Source: Branchiostoma floridae (lineage: Eukaryota > Chordata > Leptocardii > Amphioxiformes > Branchiostomatidae). From it: a stretch of 64,000 nucleotides of DNA. Position numbers and translations under genes: made by a program. The stretch is taken from the NCBI RefSeq assembly GCF_000003815.2, contig NC_049981.1, forward strand, positions 19,484,228 to 19,548,227, given 5' to 3'. Below the pieces are notes generated by a model, which was not told the origin of the DNA, did no database searches, and worked only from the letters and a program-made list of their open reading frames with translations. Shown here in pieces: positions 22,881-37,100 of this stretch; the stretch's first letter is position 1, and every line of letters begins with the position of its first letter.

Positions 22881-24460
22881 AAATCGCGCTCCTAGCGGCC
22901 GGCCCTACAATATTGCCCCCAGCCAGCGAGAGATTGTGTAAACACAGGCTAGGCTACAGGGATATCCATAGAAAGTTTTAGTGAATGCACACGAGACTAC
23001 TAGTTTTGTACGATTTCCTCATTACGGGAAGCAAAATAAAAGGCTCGCTATCGGCTCGCTATCGCCTTTGTCTGATCAAAACTGAAAGTCCTTGTAGATA
23101 GATCTGACGGGACAAGGTCCTGTGACGTTTCCCCCTGAAGCAGCTTTTCTGACAAAGGATAGGCGTAGACATGTGAAGAATTTGACTCTGATTGGCTCCC
23201 TGCTGAACGAAACTTCTTGCTTTTGGCGACTTTTAGGGCTCAAATTTCTCCAGACCTTAAATACTACACTTACAAAGGACGACAGGAAACGGCAGGCGTC
23301 TTGTTTTTATTTCGTTCCAGAAAATGACCGTCTGCTTCGGCCATCTTGTACGTAGCAGTCATATCAGGATAAAATGGAATACTGCTTTTATATTTGCATC
23401 TCCATAGAACAGAAAATCCATCTTGTAGTTTCATCGGGAAAAGAAATCTTTTATTTTCAACAAACGAGGTGGAGCAAGTCTGGCACTATATTGCCATTCT
23501 ATACTCTTCCTGCAAGGGCTGACCTGACAAGAGTCGCCAAATTTATTCAAAACGTCATTTTTCCTGAAAACTTCCGGACAGAGCCAAGTGTATAACACAT
23601 GGAAGGAATATAATCTTTTTCTTTAATAAATAGACATTTGCATTCATTCTTCCATTGAAGAACTGCGCTTGGGGAATATTTTATCGTCCAGTTGAATGTT
23701 TCTCTCTCCTTCTAGACCCCTCATGAGGAATAGCTTTACATATACTCATTGACACGTAGACATGAGCAAAAATTGACAATAATCGGTCCTATACGATATA
23801 TCTGGTATCTCTACGTGACTTCTGTCCCACAAAGTCGTTACACTTTTTATTGCCTGCGCAAAGAAGGTTGATATGTTTTTGGCAGCGTTTGTATGCCTAG
23901 TCATGATTTTTGGTGTATAGATAGATGGTAATTAGTCAATAATTATACATTATGCAAGAGCGCTAATTTCTGAGATGAGATTATTGCATAGTCAATGAGC
24001 AATACGGCATATCGTAAAGTTAAAATCATTGGGCGACGATATTGGGTTGTGGAACTCTGGTTTGGAATGCTTTCCTGATGAATATAATCCTGGTCACTTT
24101 AAGACATGGACAGACAATCCTCCTACCATGTGCTATCATTCATCATCTCCTCGCACACGCCCAATATGCATTTGTTTCCTAACATTTACATGTCGTCCTC
24201 CTCGCCTCTTGTGGCTTACACGGCAAGTCAGACGCCGCCCTCTATTGTACAGCACAACACAGGTCCTCACACAACGTGGGAGTTATTCCCGCATGTTCAA
24301 TTCTACAGGGGCGCTGATATGATAGAACTCAATATGTTGGCTTGGAGCCCTGTCTTTCCTGGTAGAGATTTTGGTTATTTGGAAATGAAGGGCAGACACT
24401 TCATCCTGTTTATTACATCCATAAATATGGAGGTACTATCTGTTGAGTGTGGATAATGTA
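22881..24460. other. gene-free stretch
   Basis: Open frames at 23,122-23,355 and 23,374-23,595 (+) have no recognised motif and no clear splice links. I see no other structure. Confidence 0.35.
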
Positions 24461-24463
24461 TGG

Positions 24464-24680
24464 GGATATATTTCAAGAACAGCTGGATGGATTACAACGG
24501 GGTATTTGGGGTGATCCCGACAAGATTGATTTTGGGCCTCGGTACTTCAACAGCGTTTTTTTGTACATCTTTGGTACTGGGCGTGCTGTGGCGTTGATTT
24601 TCATGTGGAAGATGGATGTTGATAGAAGGGTTAAGCGGTGTGAATTTGGGCAACCTATCTGGTTGTAGTGGATCGTTTTT
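24464..24680 (+). repeat. interspersed repeat family, copy 2
   Basis: It starts GGGATATATTTCAAGAACAG and matches the reverse complement of 33,838-34,082 over most of its length, including CTGGGCGTGCTGTG and GTGAATTTGGGC. The encoded peptide frames also correspond (TGRAVALIFMW here, PGRAVLLIFML there), but this follows from DNA identity. Confidence 0.75.
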
Positions 24681-25239
24681 GTGCTCGTATCTGGTCGAAT
24701 GTCTTAAGAACCTCGACCTCTGGATGAATTCCGGTTATATTCGGTACGTGGGTAGGCGATGTTTACTACTAGCCGATGAAGGACATACCTTTGCGATACA
24801 TGTATGATGCCCAGGGGGAAACTTAGATATAACATGCCAATTCTATCAACACAACAGCCTTCAAGATGTTGCTAGGCAACGTTACGTCTTATCATTTCCT
24901 TTTCCATCAGAGCGTGTTGTAAGTGAATAACCGCTTGGGTTTATATCAAATAGATTTTGCTCCTGGAGGGGGTCCAATAATCTGCTAAAAGTAAAATAAC
25001 TCACATCCTGCGTTGATCCCGACAAAATATATATTGTCTGGCCAAAATGCTGAGAGAATTCCTCTTATAGCGTGGTCTATCTACTGTTTCCAAAATTGAT
25101 GTAGAATCGATCAAAATCTGCTAGCATAGTCCCAGCATTTATACTTTGGAAATGAAAATAGAGCTTGAAGAATACTACATTTCGCGTCTACTCATGGGCG
25201 GAGAGTTGCAGCGTCTGTCTGTATCGAGGTGGGTGGCGT

Positions 25240-25460
25240 CGGCGTGGCGCAATGGTAAGGTGTCTGGACCCGACCTTAGAGGTCCTGGGTTCGAATCTAC
25301 TGTCATGCCCCTTGTCGTTGTGTCTTTTCAGACCAGTAATACCCGACTTCCCTCATCTCATTCAGGTGAAAGTGTTAGAGCCGTCCCTCCGATAGGAAGT
25401 TAACATGTAACCGTTCCCCTGTTTAATGAGGGCCACAACTCCAGTGCGTAAAAGAGTACA
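25240..25460 (+). repeat. tRNA-derived SINE
   Basis: TGGCGCAATGG (25,245-25,255, box A) and GGTTCGAATCT (25,288-25,298, box B) are separated as in a tRNA. The stem around GGTCCTGGGTTCGAATC is tRNA-like. The 3' body runs on for about 150 bases with a CTCCGATAGGAAGTTAAC block related to other copies. The acceptor stem does not close properly, so this is a SINE rather than a tRNA gene. Confidence 0.75.
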
Positions 25461-27912
25461 CTACACTTGCCAAAAATAGTAGGGGTCCTTCTTAATGTCA
25501 GTGGATCAAATTAATCTATCCAGATATACAGCTTATATTCTTCAGTACAAACCTGATGTGCTACACCATGAGGCGGTTTACCGGGTATACAATACAAAAA
25601 AAAGTGCCATAGAGCACAGGCATATGCTCTAGGAATGTGTGTTTCATTAGTCTAACCTTGGCCTTCCTGCCAGAGAGGGTTTAGAAGTATGTATACTCAG
25701 GCTGAGCTTTTATTAGTTGGCATTCTAACCAGACATCCAAACCATCTGACATTCTTTTTTAAAAGTTGATTTGCACAATCCCGCCTGTGTTGTTTGTATC
25801 CTATCCATTTTAGACCAAAGCAGCTATTCCCAAACATTCAATCCTTTACAGGTTGTCAGATTAATTCCCGATGACCTTGTAAGTGCCCATGCTTGACATT
25901 GATATCAGAGTGCCGGGAATATTATTCCGGGTGTTTATTACCTCTCTTTTGATATTCATTGGGTTATTGGAGAGATTTGGGAGAGGCTCAAGTTGATAGC
26001 TGACTGCCTGAGCTTTCTGACATCCTATTTCTATCTGCCTGCCCAACTTCCAGTCTTCAACAAAGAAGCTGACTGGTATTGAATGCCCATGTCTAAACAT
26101 TCACAAAAGATATAGCGGGCTCTTCCAGCTACGAGTATGTAGTCTACAGGAGAGCTATCTGAACGGCATTTTTAGTAGACATTGGTGGAAAAATAGTGGA
26201 AATCGGCTAAATAGACGGGGATGACATGCCAGAGTTAGCACGTCAGAGGAGGTTAGGAACGGTACTCTGTGGCTGGCCATTGATACGGTCCCATTTGGAA
26301 AAAAATGCCCCTGCGGGTAGTTTACGGGCTGTTTTTCTGCACTTTCGGGCGTGACCCCTACGTGGTTCCGTGGGACACCCTGCGTCTGCCGGGCTATTTG
26401 GGGACATGGCCAGGTCCCTGGATTTTTTTAAAACCTGCACTTAAAACTACCCCGGGATCCGGCAATAAGTACATGCCGACATCCTGACATAATCCTGAAA
26501 TCACCGAGAGGTACCCTTGCGGTATCCGGCAGTCTACCGGGACAAATATATGGCTTCAGAGCCCGGCCGAGGCTAATTTCCCCACAGGTCCACCGGGACA
26601 AATACATGGCTTCAGAGCCCCCTTCCCCTACAGGTGAAAATGGGACCTAGCATAACTCTTCTGGCATGTTAATCCGTCGTTTTGGCCGATTCGAGTTAAT
26701 TTTACACCAACCTACGCAGAGACTAAGAAAAATCGCCATATTTCTTCTTTTCAATTATCTTAAAGCAAGGAGGTTTTCCTTGCTTAAAGACCCCATCGGA
26801 AGACGTCACGTGGTTTCCTGGCGTCGTCATCTGGGATCTTCGGCCTCACACCTATCCCGTGTTTTTAATTACCAGGGCGGAATGCGTTCATGCAGAGCAA
26901 ACTAGTTCCTACAAATTGGAGCCCGCATTGCATGAGCAATCAAAGATGAAAGAGAAATTTCTTTTTTTTTATTTCCTGCCCAAATGAGCGCTTTATGTTG
27001 ATATTACGTTTGTGTACGCCAAGTAACCATGCAGCCTGTGGAATGAGCCATTTACGAATTCTACAGTCTTCGAATTCCACAGATTTTACACTGCTAGATG
27101 AAACGATACTGACTTATAGTATATAGTCTTTCTATTCAGGAATAGTATGTGTATAGCATAGCACTTATATTATGTAGGCAAGAACGTGCGAATAAAGATC
27201 AGCAGCAACAGCATATACAGCACGCAATACTGCTAATCCGTGCTAAGATGTACGTAACGTTATATCACATTTTAAGTCTTATTGTCAGTGAGCAAGTATC
27301 TATTACGTTCAGGCTCAATGAATTCTAGCTTGAAAGTTCTGGAACAGACAGTATGTTACATCAAGGGGGGCAGCGGAAGTGTGTTTCTACATACGCCAAT
27401 AGCTAAACGAAATATGTGTTTGTTCTTGAAAATATTGACACTTGTGTTAATGTTTGACGTAGGCTAGAAAGACTTTCCTGTACACACCTATCGGAAGACG
27501 ATACCGCCTCCGTGCTTGCTTGATGCTGAAAACGTGCTCGTCAAAAAACCAATTAGTTACTTTTCATTCACGTCACGGTCTGTAGCCAGAGAACGTTGTG
27601 ACGACAAAGTGGACAACAATCTTGGTGTCCGATTCATGTCTGTCGTGTGGCCTTCGCGCGCAATATACCCTCGGTCCGCCAGCTGGGACAACCCCCTTAT
27701 TTGGACACTACTGGTGACGTCACGGAAGATGATTCGTGAGGAAGAATAATTGGAGGAGACAGGCAATTTCCATTCCCACTCCAACGCAGCTGCCTCAAAA
27801 GGCACAGTCGTCATTGGACAGACGCCGACGAAATACTTAGAGCGAGCCTCATCCTATTTGTGAGCGTGATCTCACCAGATCGCCTTAGTCTAATCTTCCA
27901 GGGCTATTTGCA
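25461..27912. other. gene-free stretch upstream of the second receptor
   Basis: It contains a direct duplication of CCGGGACAAATAYATGGCTTC (about 26,538 and 26,597) in a GC-rich block that begins with GGTCCCATTT (26,288) and ends with its inverse AAATGGGACC (26,638), perhaps a decayed MITE. The final 400 bases before 27,913 should hold the promoter and 5'UTR of the receptor; I see no clear TATA box. Confidence 0.4.
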
Positions 27913-28183
27913 ATGGAGGTTGTCGGCAATCTCTCCGACAATTCGACCTTCGAATCTGGCCTGGTGTACAAACAGGGCTACCCAACTATCATAACCTTTA
28001 TTCTAGCTTACGGGTTCTCCTTCGTGCTCTGCGTGGCCGGGAACCTGGCGGTGTGTGTCATCGTCATAAAGTACCAACAGCTGCACACCGTCACCAACTT
28101 CTTCATCTTCAACCTGGCGGCGGCAGACCTGCTCGTCGCGCTGTTCTGCATGCCCTTCACTCTGGTCAACAACATACTCGCGG
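27913..28183 (+). CDS. second receptor, exon 1 (N-terminus, TM1, TM2)
   Basis: The ATG at 27,913 opens MEVVGNLSDNSTFESG. The exon ends in phase 1 at the donor GTAAGC, and its last base joins AT of exon 2 to give Asp before WIFGD. Reading through the donor gives a 142-codon open frame that is not the real protein. Confidence 0.9.
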
Positions 28184-31100
28184 GTAAGCTCACTTCTTGT
28201 GTCTTCGTCTTCTCAATACAAGCGTTTCTTTGTGTTTTCCTGTCGTCCCATAGCCTAGTAGCCGGGCTAGCAGACACGATACCAAGTGGTCATGGATTCG
28301 ATTCCCTGCAATCTTGGCCAGACGCTGTGCCCTTGACATGACTTTTCTCACTCCACCCAGATGTAAAATGAGTACCTGACTTTGGTTGGGGGTAAAAGGT
28401 AGTTGAGGGAGAGGTATTGGCTCCGCCTCCCAATACCAGGCCCTAGACTATGGGATTACCTTACCTCCATCATGACTATACTTCACAACTGATTTGTTGG
28501 GTATGCATGTAACTAACTAGTTCTGTCACAAATACTGCCCCAAAAATTCTAGGTTCCATGTCTTTCTTTTCTTTATATCATGTCATACACAATCTCATGA
28601 ATACAAGCTCATATATCTTTATTTTCGACTCCAAAGTCACCCATTATATAGATTCTCTGTACGTCTTTCTTTGATTTTGACACACCTACTATTCTATAGC
28701 GACTTAATGTTGAGTGGTCCATGTATATTTCTGTGCACCTGAACCAAACTATGTAGGTCCCCTCAAATTGACTCCATACGGATGAAAGAGAAGCATTTTC
28801 TGGTAATATGCTCGGTTTAACGGGCACGCATCCTCTTACAAAAATGCGCGTATCGTCCTCGTGAAGTCTAAGCGAACATCAGGATTGAAAAGAGATTACA
28901 ATGTATGAGTTATGAACATCACAGCATTCGAACCCACACAGTATATGAAAGTGCGATCCTTTATCTTCCACTCTCACAGAAAAAGAAGCTAGAGTTTAGA
29001 GTCAGAATTTACACACGAGTAGACAAACGCTATACTGTACTACACTACTACTGCACCCGTCTGTTTTCATATTACTTGATTGTGCCAATGCTATCTCTAG
29101 GTGGAGTTAGATCCTGCTGATAGTGACTACATTATATGTAACGTTTCGCACTGAAACGCCGATAACCACCCGAGCCAACCCGCCCTTTTCCTACATATTG
29201 CGGTGGACACAAGAATGTGGTTTTTATTGCCTTTACATGAAATTTGCCAGCAGGAGACACAAGAAGTCACTTCATAATAAGTTCTACATTGAGGCCGTCT
29301 CTCTGGCCGACCGGGCGATATTAATCTTCCCTCAGTATTCTCCTACAAAGAATCTCCTGTGTGGAACCACTCAGACAGCCAAAGGCGCATCTGTCACCGA
29401 TTGAAAACTCAAGTCGTCCACTTAGCACTTCATGTGTTTGGTGTTTGAAAACCGTTTCAGCTTCAGATGGAGCCAAAACCAAGTCACGTTCGTTCGTTCA
29501 GACCCTTGGCTTTGTAATATCTGGTGGCACATATGGCAAGTTCCATTGATCTGTTAGTAGTAGTCTACACGGTGTTCATTTACAGAGAGGGGTTGCTAGC
29601 CTCTTCTCTTTAACATGCCCAAGGCACCTCCTAGAACACGGGACCCCTTTCACTTTACGAAATTACGTCCTTTCCGAAAGACTAGAGGATCCCCAATCGA
29701 TCGAGGCGCCATACACAGGATCGTATTGGGATCTTCCATGCGGCATGTTGCCTACTAAATGGATCCAGGAACGGAACTGTTTGGCTGCTCCCAGTTGAGC
29801 TACAGGGACATCCCTATAAATCGAATCACCCAGACTTGAAACTGATAATGTTGATGATGGCGACGAAGTCTGTATTCAGTACAGACGGTCAGGAATTTGG
29901 TGAAGTTTACTTGTTGTGGGGGAATACTTTATAAGTCATAGTCATAGTCGGTAGCAGAAGGAAACTGAAGTCGTGCGGCCACATGTCACGGTCATCGGGA
30001 CCAGCCAATCATGCAAGAAACTGTCCAGGGAAGATGAGATGAGGTAAGGAGTAACACAGCACTTTTGCAGGTGAATTCCTGTCAAAATTGACCACTTACA
30101 CAGGTACATTTTGAGTCAGTTTCCTTAATTCTGGAATAGTTCCTTACTTACATTCTCCTATGTAGAGCTGAATCCAAGTCGTAGAAAGTCATCTACGAAC
30201 TGAGGGAGTTCTTGGGCGCTGTGTAGAAAATCGGAGGCTCGATAAGCTAATCTAGAACTTAGAACCTAAACACCCTAAACGTCTCAGCTGCTTCAAATCT
30301 ACATAAGAGAATAGATCCTATTTGTGAGACGTCAACCTTCTGCACCATTTTGTCTGCAAACGGCGTGGGGTTCCATGCTTGTGAATACAGAAAAGCCAGT
30401 AAAACGTACATGACAAGAACACACAACATCGACGGTGACACGTTAGCCTTGTGGTTATGGTTGTTGACTCAGAACTTGGAGGTACTGTGTTCGAAGCCCC
30501 GACTGGTTCCAATGCTGTGTCCTTGGAAATTTTCTCAATAGACTCAGGTGTAAATAAAGAGTACTAGCTTTGGCCAAGGAGGCTAAACTTTGTCTAAGGA
30601 TGTCCCTTTGAATAAACGCTAATTGGAGGTCCCTTGTGAAGGGGCACCAAAAAAGAACCCACCTCACCTATCGAAAGGACTAGCATCCCGATGTGCGCGT
30701 ATCAAATAAATGCAGCTTTAGCTTGTGCTCTTCAATACAAATGTGTGTTACCAAGGAGGTTAAAAATTGAACTTTTTCAACCTCCTTGGTGATGGTGTCA
30801 CGAGGGTGTCCGGCGTTTCATGTAGTTGTCGGAAGGTCTATTTGTTGTGTTTATGTGTTGAGGAGATATTAATGTTTAAGTCGAGAGGTAGAGGAGAGAG
30901 CAGCGGAGTTGAGTTGAGACGTAGATGAGGTGTCGAGGTTAGAAGTCCGGTGTTATGTGTATGTGCGTCAGTGGTTGCTTTGCGTGCCCTGTCCGACCCC
31001 AACCTCTACAGGCGAGACTCCACAGCACGACTCGGCAGACAACGACGCCCCGAGGGCCCGACGTCGTATAGGAGTCGTCGTCGTGGGAGCATCCAGCCGG

Positions 31101-34100
31101 GAGGCCTCTGTGGACAAGACAAGCCTCTTCCCGACGGGCAGAGGAGTTCCTGTCGTTTCCCTGTGGTTCCGGGACACACCCGGAAGTGCGCAATCCGGCC
31201 GCCGAGGAGGAAGTTGTCGCGGGACACCTGGCAACCATTTGATGAACTTTTGTTGTTGTAAATTGTTATGTTTTTGTTGTTGTTTTGTAAATGTCGGAAT
31301 GTCGCTGACCTGCATTGTAGAAGAATTAGTAGTATTGTATAGAAGTATGTAAAAGAAAAGCGGTGATGATCTTCCTGATAATATGTCCCGGTAATCAATA
31401 ATTGATAACAGCTGTCAACAATGTGGAAATTGTTTAAAAAAATGAGGGGTGAGGTGTCACGAGGGTGTCACGAGGTGACAGCGTGTTAAGTCACTGTTAA
31501 CCCCTGGTGTGGGGAATGTCACCGGACTAAGTGGGACCAGATGTAGAGGGGTCGGGAGAAGTGACACGTATGAGGGTACGGGGATTCGACCGAGAGAAGC
31601 CGACAGAGAAAGACGTGTCTACCAGAGCTCCGAATAAAGTCTATCATATCCGCAACATCATGCCTCTGTCCTGATCCTTGACTTGACTCACTACCATGCC
31701 ACCGTGACATCACGCAATGAGGTGGTTAACATAAGCAATGAGAAGGAACGAACATTCCCTACAATGTTAACAGTCCTGACGCATTCTGAACAGGCGTTTC
31801 AACAATACGTCTGCATCCAAAGCGTACTTCAAAAACTGGTGCCAAGGGTCGAACCACAACCAGCCAGTACAGATTAGTCTGGGGTCTAATTGCCCTCATC
31901 TGGAGCAAAAGCAACCTAACCGTGACCTTGCCGGATTAATTTTGGTGTATTGCCTACCACTGAAGATTTGGACTGGCCAAATTACCAAAATACAACAGAA
32001 ACTTACGGGAAACTACACTTTTCTTGTATCAGAGAGGCTTGAATGCCCTATACAATGTATATCCAGGGAAACCAGCATTCCAAATCAAAGTTTTTAAAAA
32101 TTACAAATCTTTGAAAATGAACGATAGTTTGCATGTTACAAATTTCATTATTTGTCTATCTTATTGAAATTGCAACAAAGCAATACAGAGGGCAGCAATG
32201 ATCATTTTGGGTTCCATTCTCTTTCAACCTCCTTGATTCCATGCACTGAACCAACGCATAATAAGATGTTCACATCACGACATTTGTGATCTTTTGACGT
32301 AAACCGGACATAAAGCAATACTTTCATAGAAAAAGTATAACGTCATTTACGCATGCTGGCATACTGAAAGATTGAATTTCGTGCAGTGACTGAACTAACG
32401 TTAACGTTTTCTGACGATTGCTTGTCAAAATGAATATCAAAATTGACCTGAATTTGAAAAGCTGTTCAGTAGCTCTTCTCTTATGCTATAAAGAGAATTA
32501 TGAGTAACGAATCCCGGGCGTAATGTTGTTGTCCTTTATAAAGCATGAATTATCGCGCTAAATCTTGTTACCACTCTGCGGCGCCATCTCTGTTTAAGAT
32601 GCAATTTCCTTCGGCGGCCAGAAGCGAAACCTTTGAAGATAATGCTGTTCTAACATCAAACCCGCTTTTATAATGGCATCAGCTTGTGTTCTACGCATAG
32701 ATTTTCATTTGAAACGCATTTACTATGATCCTCTTATCACTTTACAAGCCGATGTTTTATTGCTTTACCTCGCTTGGCAACAGACGGCTGTGTTGACAGT
32801 GATTTTATTACCTAAGCTAAAGGGATTACCTTTCTGCCGGCGGTGCCTGCCTGGCTCCTTTAGCTGTGAACAGCATAGATCAAAGTGTGATGACTGGAAA
32901 GTGGATACCCTTCATCCATTTTCATCATTGTTAGAAGCCGTTTGGTTTTGTAGATTTCTTTCGAACCATGTGCGTTTGCTTTGGCATGGCTTTCTTGTAA
33001 AAGATTTTGAAATTTTATCGACATTTAATTAAAAGGACTCACTGAATTTTAAACAAATCCCAGCTCCCTGTCCAACGTGAAAATATTCGAATATCTTAAT
33101 TAAAGGACTATACTATCTAACAGAAGGCCTGTGCTGTAAAGTATGTTGGAGCTTATATCCAGTATCTAAAAATTTACCATCTGCATAATCTTTTAAGATT
33201 AAAAATTGTCTTGTTGCCTTCCGCCAAGAAGATTATATTATCGGTGCCACTTGTGTGTGCCAGTCTCTCTTTCTGTTAATGAACAGTATACCTCGAGAAG
33301 CCGTGGATGGAGCCTGATTGTATTTGGCACTATGTTTGTGGACAGGGGTCGGAAAAACGAAGTTCAGCTTCGGTTATGAGCCCTCTACAATCTTTCTAGG
33401 GCACACCAGCTAAAATTCCGCATTTCATATCTTGTGTTACAGATATGCCCTCTAGCCGCTTTTTTGAACTGTGGATGAGAATAACTCAAGAATGTGCTGA
33501 CAGACCGTGATGATCTCCAGTATGTTTCTACATTCGTGATGAGACTCGAATGTGCTTAATTAGCATGCCACTCTTCATCCCCTGGAAACTGATGCTATTA
33601 GAGCCGATTGTCCGGCGTTATAAACAATATTTACTTAAAAGAAAACTGCATTTCCAGCAAAGGTGGCGCCAAGTTATAGGTAACTATGTTCCATCCATGT
33701 ACGTCATTATCCTGTGGCTACAATGTGCTGCCGCCATCTTCATATTGTTAAGAATCGAGGTAGAAGTCAAGAGAAAATAACATCCTCGCAATCCGTCCAG
33801 AGGTTTTTAAGATCTTCGACCGGATACGCGAACATTAACACAAAACAACCCTGCAGATCCACGGCAACCAGCCAGGAGGCCCAAATTTACACCACGTATA
33901 CCTCATGTTAACACTTATCTCCAACATAAAAATCAACAACACAGCACGTCCAGGACCATAGATAAACAAAAATCCTGCTGCAGTACCAAGGTCAACTAAC
34001 AGGAGGCCGAAAATTGACATTCGTCGTTATGATAAAACCACTTCAATCCTTCCAGCTGTTCTTGAGATATATCCCCCAAACACCGTTCGGACCCAAAGGG

Positions 34101-37100
34101 CATCTTCAAATGAGCTAACAACGAAAAGATGGGCTCCTCCTTCCTCCCTCACCGCCCACCCTACCCTGCAGAAAGTGTTCCCGACTCTTCCTTTCTGCAC
34201 TAGGCCTGATCATGAGTAGCCACATCATTGATAAGTCGTTACGCCCTGAACAGTAACAACTGAGACTGATCTTTAGCGGCTGTCTCACTGACGCTGCGGC
34301 ACATTGGCAGCGTCGCTGCGGCCTAAATTGGATTTGTGCTCTCCTTGAACTTGGGAATATCATGCAAAATATACAAATATGACTACAAAGAAAACGAAGC
34401 ATACAAGCGTAAAATGATTCGTTTTTATCGTTAAAATTTGTCGAGCGCTTACACGAATCCAGTGCTCGGACACCAGCGAATGCCAACAATTGTAAGTTCT
34501 TTCCTCCGCATAGGCGCCCCCAAGTGAATTTTCAGCAGGGCACAAGTTTTCATTATACCACCAGCATATCTCTTGCACTGTGCATGCGTATAGCGCTTAC
34601 AAAGGAAACTGCTCAGTAGTCTAAATGGAAAGGAGGTAAGCAATATATTGCAGCAAAGTTTGAATGGTACTAGGACGTATCCTGGTTAAGCGTTTGCCAA
34701 TTACACCCCCGCTTAATACACAAAGGTAGACGTAATCAAAGGGCTTTTAGGGTTCAGACGGTTAAATTAGAACTTCATTTTCATTGAGCGCTACTGGTAT
34801 CCCTGGAGATATCCGCTAAGGAATTGAAGCCTTGTCCACTGAATAGACATTACGTTGAGAACGGCACACGTAATTACTGGCTGGCTAATACTCAGTTTGC
34901 ACATGTAACTTTGGCTGATTGCTTCTGGATTGTAAAATACACGATCATCTGTTTGTGCGTGTTACTAATAACCTGCGTTCATATTAGATATTCCGATGGG
35001 AAAGATATATACCCAAATTAAAAACCGTATCTCTTGTGAATAACAAGGTTCTTTGTACAAAAGCAGATGTGACCTTGTGTTACCTTTATCAGAACGGGTA
35101 ATTCTGACAGATTCACATTGCTCTGCAGCATAGGTGTCGCTACAGATGCTATCCCAACCATACATCTATCCGTGAAGGTAGTCTATATCCCGCTGTTGTT
35201 GTTTTCAGAAACACTGTATTTAGGGATATCAAGTCAATGGAAGGTGGTTTTAAATTGCAATATTGTAGAAAATTGCAATACAGTAGAAAATAAGCCTATT
35301 TTGTAGTTGGAGAACAGTGATTAATATTCTTCATAGTGTAATTGACCAATTCAGATGATGCTGATGCTGCTGTTACATACAAACTTGGGGCCGACCGGGC
35401 AGCCTTCGGGAACGACAGATATGTTATAACATAAAAGACAAAAAAAAACTGAAAGTAAAAATATCAGTTATGAGCATAATTTGCATGTCTTCGTTGATAG
35501 ACCCATTTGTATTTCCTTCCCGCAAACATCCCGGCCGGGCCACGGTTTTTAAAATGTGACGGTAGCATAACTGGTGAAAAGCCGTTAAATGCAGCCATCT
35601 TCTTTTGTATAAAACGGTCATAGTGATTTATTTCAGTGAACCTTAAATGAATTCTGTTTGGGATTGCAAGTGTGCTCACGTGTGGGTGACCTATTGTCAG
35701 CAATCAACGCCAAAAAAAAACGCAAATTCCCTCACAATGGTCACCGTTAAACGAGTTCTATATATTGTGGATTCGATGCGACGAAAGCATTACTAGGCCG
35801 TTCAAGCTGCCTTGTATGATAAGAATGAGGAACAGTTCAAGCGCTCCTGTGAAGCCACATTCCACTTGAAGGCGATCGCGCTACGATGTCGCTGTGTCAT
35901 ATATCTTTTTTTTGGGGGGGGGGGGGTATCATGCAAAAAGTAAAAGTATGGCTGAATAGACCGCATAACACACAAAGCGTTTAAAAGATTCGCAGGGCAG
36001 CCACAGCGAGGTCACCGCTGTAGTGGAATGGTAGTGAGGTGGACATTCTTCAGTCTGGACGAGAAGAAAATACGCAGACATTGGCTTAGTGAGCCTACGT
36101 TTTCAGACATATTACGGATTTCAAAACGGCTCCTTATTTCCCAATTGGTCGTCTACGCTGGTCTTCTGGAATTCTGCAAGTTTATCACGTTTCTTCGCGG
36201 CTCACATTTATAGTTGTGCGATGTAAATTGGTAACAATGATAATCAATGCTCCCACTGACGTTTTTGCGTAGAGTATGATTTCCTCCAGAAAGAATCGAT
36301 AATCTGCTCCCTTCAAATCCACCTCCACTTATAAAGAATATTTAGAATTTGGTTGTTGTCAAAAGCTACCGTCACTATATAACACAAGCCTTATCATGCC
36401 ATAACAACCAAAGGCGTTGATATAAATGTCACTTATTCACCACCAAGGTACTTTCAACAATAACAGATCACATTTTCGGTGACTGTCACCATACTCATTG
36501 TAATACCGACTGGTTCTATTACGCACTGCAGCTAGGTGTCGCTGCTAACAATGCGGTCCCAAACGTGAAGTATTGTAATAAATACAAAGATAATTGTTAT
36601 CCAGCAGTATGAAGACAGAGAGCAAATTGTCAGTACATTCTTAAAAATGCAGTCCCGAGCGAAATTTTAATCGTGTTATTCTCTTGTCTCAGATTGGATC
36701 TTCGGAGATGTCGTCTGCAAGCTGTCTCCCTTCATGCAGGGGGTGTCTGTAGCAGCCTCCGTCTTCACACTGGTTGCCANNNNNNNNNNNNNNNNNNNNN
36801 NNNNNNNNNNNNNNNNNNNNNNNNNNNNNNNNNNNNNNNNNNNNNNNNNNNNNNNNNNNNNNNNNNNNNNNNNNNNNNNTTTATCTGATGTATATGTGTA
36901 TGCTTTAATAACACCATATCCCCTTAATGACAGAAGATCAGAATCTGATTATTTAGATATGTGATATAACGTTAAAGCCCCTCGTTAACTATAACTCATT
37001 TCCACGGTTATGTGTCCAGTTGATTTCAAACATGTGTAAAACCCGTGGGGGAAACAAGTTACGTGTTGGTCGGTTGGCGTATCATTGATTTCTGTGACCT

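Noticed and set aside
25240-25320. Functional tRNA gene
   Set aside because: Boxes A and B are good, but the acceptor stem does not pair and the sequence continues as a SINE body.
27913-28341. 142-aa protein reading past exon 1 of the second receptor
   Set aside because: A consensus donor at 28,184 joins in phase to the TM3 exon; the extension runs into a SINE.
30930-31398. Overlapping open frames of 99-140 codons on both strands
   Set aside because: GC-rich remnant of an LTR element; none has an intact retroelement domain.
32673-33032. 119-codon frame starting MASACVLRIDFHLK
   Set aside because: No domain, no splice partners, AT-rich codon use; it lies in a receptor intron.
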